From Mycolicibacterium crocinum (GTDB taxonomy: Bacteria > Actinomycetota > Actinomycetes > Mycobacteriales > Mycobacteriaceae), in contig NZ_CP092362.2 in assembly GCF_022370635.2 (NCBI RefSeq), positions 5,456,001 to 5,520,000 on the forward strand: a DNA stretch of 64,000 bases, read 5' to 3'. The first letter of the stretch is position 1, and the number at the start of each line of letters is the position of its first letter. Shown piece after piece: positions 49,785-58,154 of the stretch. The position numbers and the translations under genes are program-made. Below the pieces are notes generated by a model. It did not search any database, was not told where the DNA came from, and was given only the letters and a program-made list of their open reading frames with translations.

Positions 49785-51146
49785 CTACAACCCCAGTGCT
49801 TGATAGATCCCGGCCCGCTCCCGGAAAGCATCCGGCAGGGGCGCGAAGATCGTCCAGTCGTGGAACTGGCCCTTCCTGAGCACGAACGCGAAGTCCGCAC
49901 CCGCTGCCGTCGCCTTGTCGCGCAGCCGCAATGCCTGCTGGGTCAGCAGGTCGTGCGAACTCGAGTACACGGTCGTCGGCGGCAGTCCGCCCAACGAGCC
50001 GAAGATCGGGCTGACCACGGGATCGGTCGGGTCGAGATCGCCCACCCACGACATCAGGTTGTTGTCATGCCCGTCGTGCGGGTTGCCCAGCAGCGGGTCG
50101 TCCACCGGGTTGGGGAACGTGTCACTCAAGTCCAGGGCTGGCGCCAGCAAGACCAGGCGGTGCGGCTGGACCCCGTTGCGCTTGACGATCTCCTGCAGTG
50201 CGGCCAAGGCGATGTTGCCGCCCGCCGAGTCACCGATCACGCTCACGTTGTCGAAGCCGTGCGCCGCGATCTGCGCGCTGATGAAGTCCGCCATGACCGG
50301 GATATCGGTTGCGGCAGTGCCAACGGGCGCAAGGGTATACAGCGGGACCACGATCGTCGCACCGGTGTCACGAGCCATATCGGTGTAGGTCCACCAGTGG
50401 AAGATGCTGATCTGGCCGATGAACGAGCCGCCGTGAATGCCGACGACGTATTGCCCGCTTGGGTTGCGCGGCGTGAGCGTCCACACGGCCATGCCCTCGT
50501 ATTGCGTCTTCTCCGCCTTGATCCCCGCCAAGAGGAAGAAGTCCGGCTTGCCGTCGGTGAAGAACGGGATCTGGGCGCTGGTCCCGCTCAAGCTGAACGG
50601 CAGATTGAAAGTCTTCGTCACGAAATTGATGAGGCGCAACCCGGCCACCACTGCGCGCTGCACGATCGTGGGAGGCGGACCGCTGTACAAACTCTCGTCG
50701 ACCGGCGATGTCGCGGCGGACGGCACCGCTTCGGCCTTCGCGGCGACCCGGGCCGTGGATGCCTGTGGAACCAAAGACGTTGTGGCGGAGGGTTTTACCG
50801 CCGCGACGGACGATGCCGCGTCCTGGTCTTCACGACGAGTGGTGCCCAGTACCGACAGGGCCACCGCCACCACGCTCGGCGCCTTGGGCACGGGAACCGT
50901 GGCTGCGGCGCGTGCGGGATTCGACACCACCGACACCGCTTGCGAATTCGCGGTGGTTCGCGTCTTGTGTCGTGCGCTGGAAGCAGAGGCGGTGGTCTTG
51001 GCCGACGAGGCCGACGATGACGGGCCGGCCGGGGCGGATCCCGTGTCCGCCCATGCCACGCCTTGGGCCGCCAGCGCTATACCCGCACCCACGCCGAGGG
51101 CGGCGGCAAGCCCCCCGAGTCGCCCGACGAACACCCCTGCTGCCAT
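49785..51146 (-). CDS. Secreted alpha/beta hydrolase (HSL-type esterase/lipase) with long linker
   Basis: A 453-residue protein with a signal peptide (GLAAALGVGAGIALAAQGVAWA), then a Ser/Ala/Val-rich low-complexity linker of about 130 residues, then an alpha/beta hydrolase of the hormone-sensitive-lipase family: oxyanion HGGSF, nucleophile GDSAGG, Asp in SSSHDLL, His in GQFHDWT. Probably a cell-wall-associated esterase for short acyl or lipid esters. ATG at 51146 follows GGAGGG. In mycobacteria, similar proteins with signal-plus-linker architecture are exported lipolytic enzymes. Confidence 0.85.
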   Translation of the reverse strand: MAAGVFVGRLGGLAAALGVGAGIALAAQGVAWADTGSAPAGPSSSASSAKTTASASSARHKTRTTANSQAVSVVSNPARAAATVPVPKAPSVVAVALSVLGTTRREDQDAASSVAAVKPSATTSLVPQASTARVAAKAEAVPSAATSPVDESLYSGPPPTIVQRAVVAGLRLINFVTKTFNLPFSLSGTSAQIPFFTDGKPDFFLLAGIKAEKTQYEGMAVWTLTPRNPSGQYVVGIHGGSFIGQISIFHWWTYTDMARDTGATIVVPLYTLAPVGTAATDIPVMADFISAQIAAHGFDNVSVIGDSAGGNIALAALQEIVKRNGVQPHRLVLLAPALDLSDTFPNPVDDPLLGNPHDGHDNNLMSWVGDLDPTDPVVSPIFGSLGGLPPTTVYSSSHDLLTQQALRLRDKATAAGADFAFVLRKGQFHDWTIFAPLPDAFRERAGIYQALGL

Positions 51147-51399
51147 GGCCTGACCCTCCCGACTGAGGACTCCGCACGGAACTGCGACGACGCTGAAACC
51201 TAGCAGGGCTCGCATGTTCACAGAACCGTTTCCACGGCATCTCGTTCGTGCGACAGCTCGGCACGGACCCTTGGGTCGCTACACCATGAATAGCGTCAGC
51301 ATCAGCACGCTGATGAAATCGATCGGCTCTTGGGCCGGATCGTGCACAGGCCCCGCGAGGAGCCCGACCCGCGGGTTCAAACCCGCGACTATCTGCCCG
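51147..51399. other. Intergenic region with a T-arm-like hairpin
   Basis: No gene seen. A hairpin CGCGGGTT-CA-AACCCGCG spans 51370-51387, just past the stop of the Pro-rich protein gene (minus strand). It may be that gene's terminator, although there is no T tract. Confidence 0.45.
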
Positions 51400-52080
51400 T
51401 CAGAACGACGGCGGCGCCGGCAGCGGGGGCGGTCCCGGCAGCGGGGGTGGCGGCGGGAGCGGCGGCGAGCCCGGCAAGAACGGAACCCACGGTGGCGGCG
51501 GCAGCGGCGGCGGAGCGATCGCTGGTGGCGGCGGCAATGCCGGCGGAGCGACCACCGGTGGCGGCGGTAGCGGCACCGGTCCGAGCGCCGGCGGCGGCGG
51601 CAGCGGTCCGAGCGCCGGTGGCGGCGGCAGCGCCGGTGCGGCCGGCAGACTCAGCGCCGCGGCCGGCGCGCTCAGCGCAGGCAACGATGCTGCCGGCACC
51701 GCCGCCGCTGCGGGGGCCACCGCAGCAGCGGACGCGGGCCGGTTGAACGCGCTCTGAACGATCGAATAGGCCGCCGCCGAAGCAGCAGCGCCCGCGACCG
51801 CCGTCACGCCGCCGATCGCGCCGTTGGCGATCGGCACGCCGATCGCCAGGCCGATATTCTGCGCCGCCTGGTCCTGAGCCGTCTGGCGCGCCTCGTCCAC
51901 CGAGCGACCGATGGTCTTGTTGTACGTGTTCGTCAAGCTGTCGAGATAGGTCTGTAGATCCGATCCCTGATCGTTCGACGGATTGGGTGCGGCTGACGCC
52001 GAGCCGGCCGCCGCAAACAACGCCCCGACCGTTACGGTCGTGGCGACCACCGCCCGGAGCGATGTATTTCGAAGGCTCAT
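51400..52080 (-). CDS. Secreted proline-rich protein of unknown function
   Basis: A 226-residue protein with signal peptide (LRAVVATTVTVGALFAAAGS, cleavage near ASAAP), a helical segment with conserved-looking DLQTYLDSLTNTYNKTIGRS, a hydrophobic Ala/Gly-rich region (GAIGGVTAVAGAAASAAAYS) that might insert in a membrane, and a C-terminal ~100-residue polyproline region with PPPP runs. A longer overlapping frame on the same strand is a by-product of the G/C-rich repeats. Probably cell-wall associated. Confidence 0.72.
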   Translation of the reverse strand: MSLRNTSLRAVVATTVTVGALFAAAGSASAAPNPSNDQGSDLQTYLDSLTNTYNKTIGRSVDEARQTAQDQAAQNIGLAIGVPIANGAIGGVTAVAGAAASAAAYSIVQSAFNRPASAAAVAPAAAAVPAASLPALSAPAAALSLPAAPALPPPPALGPLPPPPALGPVPLPPPPVVAPPALPPPPAIAPPPLPPPPWVPFLPGSPPLPPPPPLPGPPPLPAPPSF

Positions 52081-52375
52081 ATCGGCCCCTTCCTGCTTGG
52101 GCCATACTATCGGGCCGAGCGGCAAATCGACACTTACGATTTTCTAAGGTATCGAGAGCAATCCCAGCAACGCGAGATCGCTGTCGCCAGGTGGCCAGGC
52201 GTCGTCGGGATTCCGGCTTCTGCTCATGACATGTTGTGGCAGCGCAACCGCCGTTGGCCGGGATTGCCTGTCGGGACGGCGACGGGTACGGTTCGGCCGA
52301 ATCAGACCGCGGGCGTTGAACACCGCAAAGGTTTGGGCGTGCAGGTCAAGGAGGGCCACCCGTGGGCCCTCGCAC

Positions 52376-54046
52376 TCACAGCGCCGCCGCGGCCGTCCTG
52401 CCCGCGGCGCGGCCGGAGAACAGGCAGCCACCGAGGAATGTCCCCTCCAGCGCGTTGTAGCCGTGCACGCCGCCGCCGCCGAACCCGGCGACCTCCCCAG
52501 CCGCGTACAAACCATCCACCGGATTGCCGTCCGTCCCGATGGCCCGCGACGACAGGTCGGTCTGAATCCCACCGAGAGTCTTACGCGTCAGGATGTGCAG
52601 CTTCACCCCGATCAGGGGCCCCGCCGCCGGGTCGAGGATCCGGTGCGGGGCGGCGGTCCGGCCGATGCGGTCTCCGATATAGCGTCGGGAATTCCGGATG
52701 CCTTGCACCTGCGCGTCTTTGGCGTACGGGTTGGCCATCTGCAGATCACGCGACTCGATCTGCCTCCGGATCACCCCGGCGTCGAGCAGTGGTTCGTCGG
52801 TCAGCGCGTTCATCTTCGCCACCAACTCGTCGAGCCCGTCGGCCACCACGAAATCCGCGCCGTTGCGTTTGAAGGCCTCGACCGGTGCCGGCGCACCCTT
52901 GCTCAACAATCGTTCTTTGAGGAACCCGGCCCGGTCCTTGCTGGTGATGTCGGGGTTCTGTTCGGAACCCGACAACGCGAACTCCCGCTCGATGATCTTC
53001 TGGGTGAGGATGAACCAGCTGTGGTCATAGCCGGCGATTTCTGGAGTGGTGCGCAGATAGCGCAGGGTGCCCAGGGTGTCGTAGCCGGGTAGGTAGGGCT
53101 CGGGCAGACGACGGCCCAGCGCGTCGAACCACATCGACGACGGCCCCGGCAGAATCCGGATGGCATGCCCGGGCCAGATCGGATCCCAGTTCTGCACACC
53201 CTCGGTGTAGTGCCACATGCGGTCGCGATTCACCAGGCGCACGCCGGAGTCCGCGGCGATGTCGAGCATCCGGCCGTCGACATAGGCCGGAACTCCGGTG
53301 ATCATCGACGCCGGCGGAGTGCCCATCCGCTGCGGCCAGTAGCGCCGCACGATCTCGTGGTTTCCGCCGATGCCGCCGGTGGTGACGATCACGGCCTGGG
53401 CCGCAAACTCGAAGTCGCCCAACCGTTCCCGGTTCGACGGGGCGCCGCGAGGGGCGTCATCGGGTGCCAGGATGGCGCCCCGCACGCCGGTGACGGATCC
53501 GTTTGCGATGACCAGTTCGTCGACCCGGTGCCGGTGCCGGAAGGTCACCAGTCCGCGCTCGGCGGCGGCCAACGCCGAGTTGACGAACGGTTCGACGACT
53601 CCGGTGCCGGTCCCCCAGGCGACGTGGAATCGCGGTACCGAGTTGCCGTGCCCGTCGGCGCGCAGGTCGCCACGCTCGGCCCAGCCGACCGTCGGAAGGA
53701 ACTTGATGCCGTGCCCGAGCAACCACGAACGCTTCTCGCCGGCGGCGAAGTCGACATAGGCGCGGGCCCACCGCACCGCCCAGCTGTCCTCGTCGTCGAT
53801 CCGGTCGAACTGCGCGCTTCCGGACCAGTCACCCCAGGCGAGTTCGACGCTGTCTTTGACGCCCAGGCGCCGCTGCTCGGGACTGTCGACGAGGAACAGC
53901 CCACCGAACGACCAGAACGCCTGCCCGCCCAGATTGGCCTCGTTCTCCTGGTCGAGCAGCAGCACCTTCTTGCCGCGGCTGCTCAGTTCCTGGGTGGCGA
54001 CCAAACCGGCCAAGCCTGCGCCGACGACGATGACATCTGCGTCCAT
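52376..54046 (-). CDS. FAD-binding dehydrogenase (fumarate reductase/KstD superfamily)
   Basis: A 556-residue flavoprotein. The FAD Rossmann motif is VIVVGAGLAGLVATQEL at residues 5-21, the second flavin motif GGIGGNHE near 235, and the C-terminal GLYAAGEVAGFGGGGVHGYNALEG binds FAD and completes the active site. The family oxidises or reduces steroid or unsaturated substrates; the annotated type in mycobacteria is FAD-binding dehydrogenase, without known substrate. There is no signal peptide. Monocistronic, 43 bases from the divergent hypothetical gene. Confidence 0.88.
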   Translation of the reverse strand: MDADVIVVGAGLAGLVATQELSSRGKKVLLLDQENEANLGGQAFWSFGGLFLVDSPEQRRLGVKDSVELAWGDWSGSAQFDRIDDEDSWAVRWARAYVDFAAGEKRSWLLGHGIKFLPTVGWAERGDLRADGHGNSVPRFHVAWGTGTGVVEPFVNSALAAAERGLVTFRHRHRVDELVIANGSVTGVRGAILAPDDAPRGAPSNRERLGDFEFAAQAVIVTTGGIGGNHEIVRRYWPQRMGTPPASMITGVPAYVDGRMLDIAADSGVRLVNRDRMWHYTEGVQNWDPIWPGHAIRILPGPSSMWFDALGRRLPEPYLPGYDTLGTLRYLRTTPEIAGYDHSWFILTQKIIEREFALSGSEQNPDITSKDRAGFLKERLLSKGAPAPVEAFKRNGADFVVADGLDELVAKMNALTDEPLLDAGVIRRQIESRDLQMANPYAKDAQVQGIRNSRRYIGDRIGRTAAPHRILDPAAGPLIGVKLHILTRKTLGGIQTDLSSRAIGTDGNPVDGLYAAGEVAGFGGGGVHGYNALEGTFLGGCLFSGRAAGRTAAAAL

Positions 54047-54089
54047 TAATCTCCAGCCTTCGGTGTCGAGACAGGATTATCGTCCCTCC

Positions 54090-54455
54090 ATGACGGAAGT
54101 TAGTTTCGATCGGTGGTACCGCCCGCTGGCCACCCCGCTGGGCCTCGGCCCCGGCCGCTGCGACGTTTCCGTCGCTGCCGGCACGCTGCATGTGTCGATG
54201 GGCTGGGGATTCTCGGCCGACATTCCCTTGGCTTCCATCACCGATGCCAAGCCGGCGAAGGGGCCGTTCCTCGGTTGGGGCGTGCATGGCTGGCGGGGAC
54301 GCTGGCTGGTCAACGGTTCGTCGAAGGGCGTTGTGGAGCTGACCATCGATCCGCCGGTACAGGCCAAGGTGGTCGGTGTCCCGACGACGTTGCGCACATT
54401 ACTGGTCAGCGTCACCGACCCAGATGCTCTGATCGCCGCTTGCTCGCGCAACTAA
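54090..54455 (+). CDS. Conserved hypothetical protein, small beta-rich
   Basis: A 121-residue soluble protein with strong beta-strand pattern and many glycine/tryptophan turns (FLGWGVHGWRGRWLVNG), possibly PH-like or a short beta-barrel. No signal peptide or membrane helix. ATG at 54090 follows a short leader from the flavoprotein divergent promoter. Its stop codon lies in a 12-bp tandem repeat (54446-54469). I do not recognise a characterised family. Confidence 0.6.
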   Translation: MTEVSFDRWYRPLATPLGLGPGRCDVSVAAGTLHVSMGWGFSADIPLASITDAKPAKGPFLGWGVHGWRGRWLVNGSSKGVVELTIDPPVQAKVVGVPTTLRTLLVSVTDPDALIAACSRN

Positions 54456-54469
54456 AGGCGCAACTAAAG
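54446..54469 (+). repeat. Tandem 12-bp duplication across the stop codon
   Basis: GCGCAACTAAAG occurs twice in direct succession; the gene's stop codon (TAA 54453-54455) lies in the first copy. Confidence 0.85.
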
Positions 54470-54515
54470 TGACGTTTGGGGTTTAGCTCCGCCCGCGGCC
54501 GGGGATAGACAGGGC

Positions 54516-55535
54516 GTGACGCTTGCTCCCATAGTTGTAGAACCTCGCCTCCCCGAAGCCCGCGGCCCGGTGTCCATGGCAGTCCTCGACCTTCTGACCG
54601 AGCGTGCGCCCCGCAATCATCTGCAGCGGATCGATTCGTCTCTGCACGATTCCGATCCCTACGGCATCGACGTCCAACTCGCCCTCTACGTCTGCTACGA
54701 ACTCCATTACCGCGGTTTCGCCGGCGTCGACCCCGGCTGGGAGTGGAACCCGGGACTGCTGCATCTGCGGGCCCAACTCGAAGAGGCGTTTCTGGCCGCC
54801 GTGCAGCGCGACGTCGGCGACATCAGCGCCGAGGACACCGCCGACGCCGAGATGGAGAAGCTGACCATCGAGCCGGCCAATGGCACCGGGCCGTCCTATT
54901 ACCTTCGCAGCACCGGCACCTGGGAGCAGATGCAGGAGTACTTCGTGCATCGCTCGCTGTATCACCTCAAGGAGGGGGACCCCCACGCGTGGGCCATCCC
55001 CCGGCTGACCGGATTGGCCAAGGCGGCGTTCGTGGCCATCGAGTTCGACGAATTCGGCGGCGGCAGAAGCGATCACGTGCACCAGCAGCTGTTCGCCGAT
55101 CTGATGGTCGCCGCCGGCCTGGACGCCAGCTATCTCGGTTATATCGACGCAGTACCCGCCGAGTCGCTGGCGGTGGTGAACCTGATGTCGTACTTCGGTC
55201 TGCACCGCGAGCACCGAGGTGCGGCCATCGGACACTTCGCGTCCACCGAGATCACCTCATCGCCGGGGTCACGCCGGCTCGTCGAGGCGATGGAGCGCAT
55301 GGGCGCCCCGGAGACGTGCGCGAGGTTCTACCGGGAGCATGTCGAGGCCGACGCCGTGCACGAGCAGGTGGTGCGTACCGATGTTGTCGGGGACCTGGTG
55401 AGCCGGGAGCCGGCGCTGGACCGAGACGTCGTCTTCGGCATCAGAGCCCACCTGATGGTGGAGGATCGCCTGGCCGATCACCTGATGCGGTGCTGGACCA
55501 GCGGGCGCAGCTCGCTACGCCGGCCGCTGAGTTGA
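54516..55535 (+). CDS. Haem-oxygenase-like diiron oxidase (iron-containing redox enzyme family)
   Basis: A 339-residue all-helical protein with the metal motifs of haem-oxygenase-like diiron oxidases/oxygenases: EFDEFGGGRSDHVHQQLF (Glu and His ligands) near residue 170, HVEADAVHEQVV and HLMVEDRLADHLM in the C-terminal helices, and RSLYHLKE earlier. Relatives include UndA, BesC, CADD and SznF, which carry out oxidative chemistry on small molecules. It converges on a CDGSH/methyltransferase pair (21-bp overlap), suggesting a shared pathway. GATAGA at 54504-54509 lies 7 bases before GTG 54516, so it may be leaderless. Confidence 0.82.
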   Translation: MTLAPIVVEPRLPEARGPVSMAVLDLLTERAPRNHLQRIDSSLHDSDPYGIDVQLALYVCYELHYRGFAGVDPGWEWNPGLLHLRAQLEEAFLAAVQRDVGDISAEDTADAEMEKLTIEPANGTGPSYYLRSTGTWEQMQEYFVHRSLYHLKEGDPHAWAIPRLTGLAKAAFVAIEFDEFGGGRSDHVHQQLFADLMVAAGLDASYLGYIDAVPAESLAVVNLMSYFGLHREHRGAAIGHFASTEITSSPGSRRLVEAMERMGAPETCARFYREHVEADAVHEQVVRTDVVGDLVSREPALDRDVVFGIRAHLMVEDRLADHLMRCWTSGRSSLRRPLS

Positions 55536-55742
55536 GGCCTCACCGCCGCCGGCACGCTTGCGGCGGCGGTGACTGGTATCGCACAGCGGATATGTCTTGC
55601 TGCGCTTACACATACAGATGGCGACCATGAATCGGTCGGACTCGACGACGGTTCCGTCAGGCATTTCGATACGCACCGGCCCCTGAACCATCATGGGGCC
55701 GCCGTTGACGATCCGGACCAGCCGGGATTCGTCCTCGCTCAA
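55515..55742 (-). CDS. CDGSH iron-sulfur domain protein
   Basis: A 75-residue protein with the mitoNEET-type motif C-x-C-x9-C-D-x3-H spelled CMCKRSKTYPLCDTSH; three cysteines and one histidine ligate a labile [2Fe-2S] cluster. TTG at 55742 overlaps the upstream methyltransferase stop (TTGA), so it is translationally coupled; the longer frame beyond this is not conserved in character. Possible electron donor or Fe-S transfer partner for the neighbouring diiron oxidase. Confidence 0.88.
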   Translation of the reverse strand: MSEDESRLVRIVNGGPMMVQGPVRIEMPDGTVVESDRFMVAICMCKRSKTYPLCDTSHRRRKRAGGGEASTQRPA

Positions 55743-56434
55743 CGCTTTTCCGCTTGGATGACCACGATTTCCTCTTCTCGTCGGCCCACGGGCAGCATCC
55801 CGATGCGCTCCATCCATGCCGCCCGGGCGGTCATCACCGGACCGAACGGAATGAGCTGGCGCAAGACAACTTCAGCGTCGAGACCAGCGCTGCGCAACCG
55901 GCGCAACGACTGCTCGGTGTCCGAGAACTCCGACTGCACGATCAGCATCGTACCGCTGCCGGTCAGCAGGTCAGCAGCCGAATCACACAGCGGATTCAGC
56001 ACCTGGCGGCCGTCGACACCGGCGTTCCACGCCGTCGCCGGGCCCACATCCGCGGGAATCTCTTCCAGGTGGGCGTCGGGACTTGTTGGCACATAAGGCG
56101 GATTGGACACGACCACGTCGAACGGGCCGGCTTCCAGTGCGTCTCCCCACGTTCCCAGCCGCGCATCGACACCCACGCCGGCGTCGGCAGCATTTCCCGT
56201 CGCGCACTGAACTGCCTTCGGACAGATGTCGAAAGCCGTGACGCTGCGGGCGCCCAGTTGTGCGGCGGCAATCGCGATGACGCCACTCCCGGTGCACACG
56301 TCAGCCACGCGACGTCCCGTGACGGCGCCGGTGAGAGTCATCGCCTCAATAAGCAGTTGTGAATCTTGTTGCGGCGCATACACGCCTGCGGTAGCTGCAA
56401 CCGAACTCTGAAGGTCGGGATAAAGAATGGTCAA
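55739..56434 (-). CDS. HemK2/MTQ2-like methyltransferase (NPPY motif)
   Basis: A 231-residue class I methyltransferase with motif I VADVCTGSGVIAIAA near residue 45, FDICPKAVQCA, and the NPPYVPTSPD catalytic motif, which methylates glutamine, adenine or similar planar nitrogen atoms. Members in this small-domain family include HemK/PrmC relatives, but a peptide-release-factor role is already served elsewhere in most genomes. TTG at 56434 is the only plausible start. Coupled to the CDGSH gene; probably acts in the same pathway. Confidence 0.82.
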   Translation of the reverse strand: MTILYPDLQSSVAATAGVYAPQQDSQLLIEAMTLTGAVTGRRVADVCTGSGVIAIAAAQLGARSVTAFDICPKAVQCATGNAADAGVGVDARLGTWGDALEAGPFDVVVSNPPYVPTSPDAHLEEIPADVGPATAWNAGVDGRQVLNPLCDSAADLLTGSGTMLIVQSEFSDTEQSLRRLRSAGLDAEVVLRQLIPFGPVMTARAAWMERIGMLPVGRREEEIVVIQAEKR

Positions 56435-56489
56435 CGTTGGCCTTTCGACAGTCGGTCGCGCCGTGTTTTCTCACCGCGCTGCGAAATAA

Positions 56490-57257
56490 ATGCCCCATTA
56501 CGACACCGTTAAACCCGCTACGGGTTTGCCTGCACCGTTGACCGGGAAGGTGATCGGTGTGAAAGTTTCCGATCTTGCAGCCCTGCCCATCGCTGCCGGT
56601 GCAGCCCTCCGGCAGCGCCGCTTCTTTCATCCCGTCGGGGTCTTGGCCAACGGCACGATCGAGCGGATGTCGCCTCCTGGCGAGGGTTTGCCGGTGGAGT
56701 CCGGAACTATCTTGGGACGCATCTCGAAGGCGGTCGGCACGCCGGGCTCGTTGCCCGACGCCGCCGGGCTGGCCTGGCGGATGCCGCCGAGCCCGTTCGC
56801 TGCCACCCCGTGGGATCTCCTACTGGCGACCGCAGGCTTCGGTTCGAGTGCCCTGCTGCCCAACCGGGTGGCGCTGCGGCCGGTGACGTCTTGGTCCGAG
56901 GCCTGGTACTCGAGCCTTCTGCCGCTGCGCTACGAGGATGACCTGTGGTGGATCCGGGCACGGCTCACCATCCCCGTCAGCGGCTCAGGCCTGTCTCTGC
57001 AGGCGGTCCACGAGCACATCAACGGCGACGGACTGCACTTTGACGTCGAGCAGGCCTGCGGCAACGGCGAATTCGAGCCGCTGGCCACGCTGCGGCTCAC
57101 CGAGGTGGTGCCGCTGGCCCAACAAGCCGAGCATGACGTCGCCTTCGACCCGGTTCGCCACAGCGCGCCCGAGGTCCGGGTGTGGCCCGAATGGCTGCGC
57201 AATTTCCGGGAATCGGCGTACCGCAGCAGCCGCGAAGGACGCGACGCCGAGGGCTAG
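56490..57257 (+). CDS. Conserved hypothetical protein (mycobacterial phosphodiesterase-labelled type)
   Basis: A 255-residue soluble protein. Residues around RFFHPVGVLANGTIER, LPDAAGLAWRMPP and PWDLLLATAG look like an all-beta core and distantly recall the catalase superfamily (His-containing strand, SR-like loop, DxxGLA strand), but the full heme motif set is not visible. Divergent from the methyltransferase. ATG at 56490 and GTG at 56559 are both possible starts. No function assigned. Confidence 0.6.
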   Translation: MPHYDTVKPATGLPAPLTGKVIGVKVSDLAALPIAAGAALRQRRFFHPVGVLANGTIERMSPPGEGLPVESGTILGRISKAVGTPGSLPDAAGLAWRMPPSPFAATPWDLLLATAGFGSSALLPNRVALRPVTSWSEAWYSSLLPLRYEDDLWWIRARLTIPVSGSGLSLQAVHEHINGDGLHFDVEQACGNGEFEPLATLRLTEVVPLAQQAEHDVAFDPVRHSAPEVRVWPEWLRNFRESAYRSSREGRDAEG

Positions 57258-57427
57258 TCGGGCGGCTCCTGGTCGGGGGTATCGGCTACGTCCGGGGCGA
57301 CCTCACGGGTGGCCATCCCGCCCTCGCGGCCCTTGTCCGCGGGGCCGGGCCGACCGCCGCGCGGTTCGTCCTGGTGGTCGTCGGTGTAGTCGGCGTGGTC
57401 TTCCTCATCGGAGGTCCGGTCGGTCAT
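57254..57427 (-). CDS. Small acidic protein
   Basis: A 57-residue, strongly acidic, probably disordered protein (TDRTSDEEDHADYTDDHQDE, then GRPGPADKG and DTPDQEPPD). ATG at 57427. It overlaps the preceding gene's stop by four bases on the opposite strand and sits in front of the hemerythrin gene. Composition and clean start support a real gene, but no family is recognised. Confidence 0.5.
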   Translation of the reverse strand: MTDRTSDEEDHADYTDDHQDEPRGGRPGPADKGREGGMATREVAPDVADTPDQEPPD

Positions 57428-57511
57428 GACGCCGGGATTACCCGAGGCTCTCCGTTTCAACCCATTGGTGGGGGGTATCACGCCACGACGACGCCTGACG
57501 AGGGGAAATTG

Positions 57512-58096
57512 ATGGATGCGTTGAGTTTTCTGCGTGCCGACCACGAGAGTGTGTTGGGCATGTTCGAGGTTCTCGACGGTGCTCCGAAGGGCACCGGTTC
57601 AATTGAGAGCGGCCTGGCCACCATGGTGACGAACCTGGTGATCGCCGAATCGCAGCACGAGGCAATCGAGGAGCAGTTGTTCTGGCCGCTAGTGCGCAAG
57701 GCCCTCGACAATGGCGACGAACTGGCCGACCAGGCGATCGCTCAAGAGCAGGAAGGCAAGAAGCTTCTGCAACGCCTCGAGGACGGCAATCCCGGGGAGG
57801 TCGACTACCACGAAGCCCTGATCGAGTTCATCAAAGCCGGCCGAGAGCACATCGCCTTCGAACAGAACCAGGTGTGGCCGCTGCTGCGCTCGGCTGTCGG
57901 TCAGGCCGAGCTCGAGCAGCTCGGCCAGAAGTTGGCCACCGCCAAGAAGATTGCGCCGACCCGGCCGCATCCCGACACCCCGGCGAGCGCCCTGGTCCAG
58001 CAGACGATGGGTACCGCCGCGGCCGTCGTCGACCATGCCCGCGACGTCGTGACCGGTCGCGCGAGCAAGAACCCGCCGGACCCGCAGAGCCACTGA
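57512..58096 (+). CDS. Hemerythrin HHE-domain protein
   Basis: A 194-residue protein with HHE cation-binding motifs (FLRADHESVLGMF, SQHEAIEEQLFWP, YHEALIEFIKAGREHI and FEQNQVWP) that form a non-haem diiron site binding O2, NO or peroxide. The C-terminal 40 residues (TRPHPDTPASALVQ and beyond) are a disordered tail. ATG at 57512 has GAGGGGAAATTG upstream. Ends at the shared terminator with Mn catalase. Probably acts in redox or gas sensing. Confidence 0.9.
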   Translation: MDALSFLRADHESVLGMFEVLDGAPKGTGSIESGLATMVTNLVIAESQHEAIEEQLFWPLVRKALDNGDELADQAIAQEQEGKKLLQRLEDGNPGEVDYHEALIEFIKAGREHIAFEQNQVWPLLRSAVGQAELEQLGQKLATAKKIAPTRPHPDTPASALVQQTMGTAAAVVDHARDVVTGRASKNPPDPQSH

Positions 58097-58108
58097 CCTG
58101 CCCGAAAA

Positions 58109-58142
58109 GATAGCCGGCCCCGGATCACCGAGGCCGGCTATC
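58109..58142. terminator. Bidirectional terminator between hemerythrin and Mn catalase genes
   Basis: GATAGCCGGCC (58109-58119) pairs with GGCCGGCTATC (58132-58142); the flanks have A-rich and T-rich tails, serving both strands. Confidence 0.8.
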
Positions 58143-58154
58143 TCCTTTCACGAA

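Noticed and set aside
51389-52105. A 238-residue frame overlapping the secreted Pro-rich gene on the same strand
   Set aside because: It is a Gly/Ala/Arg-rich by-product of the polyproline coding repeats, has no signal peptide at its start, and the other frame has signal peptide and a conserved helical segment.
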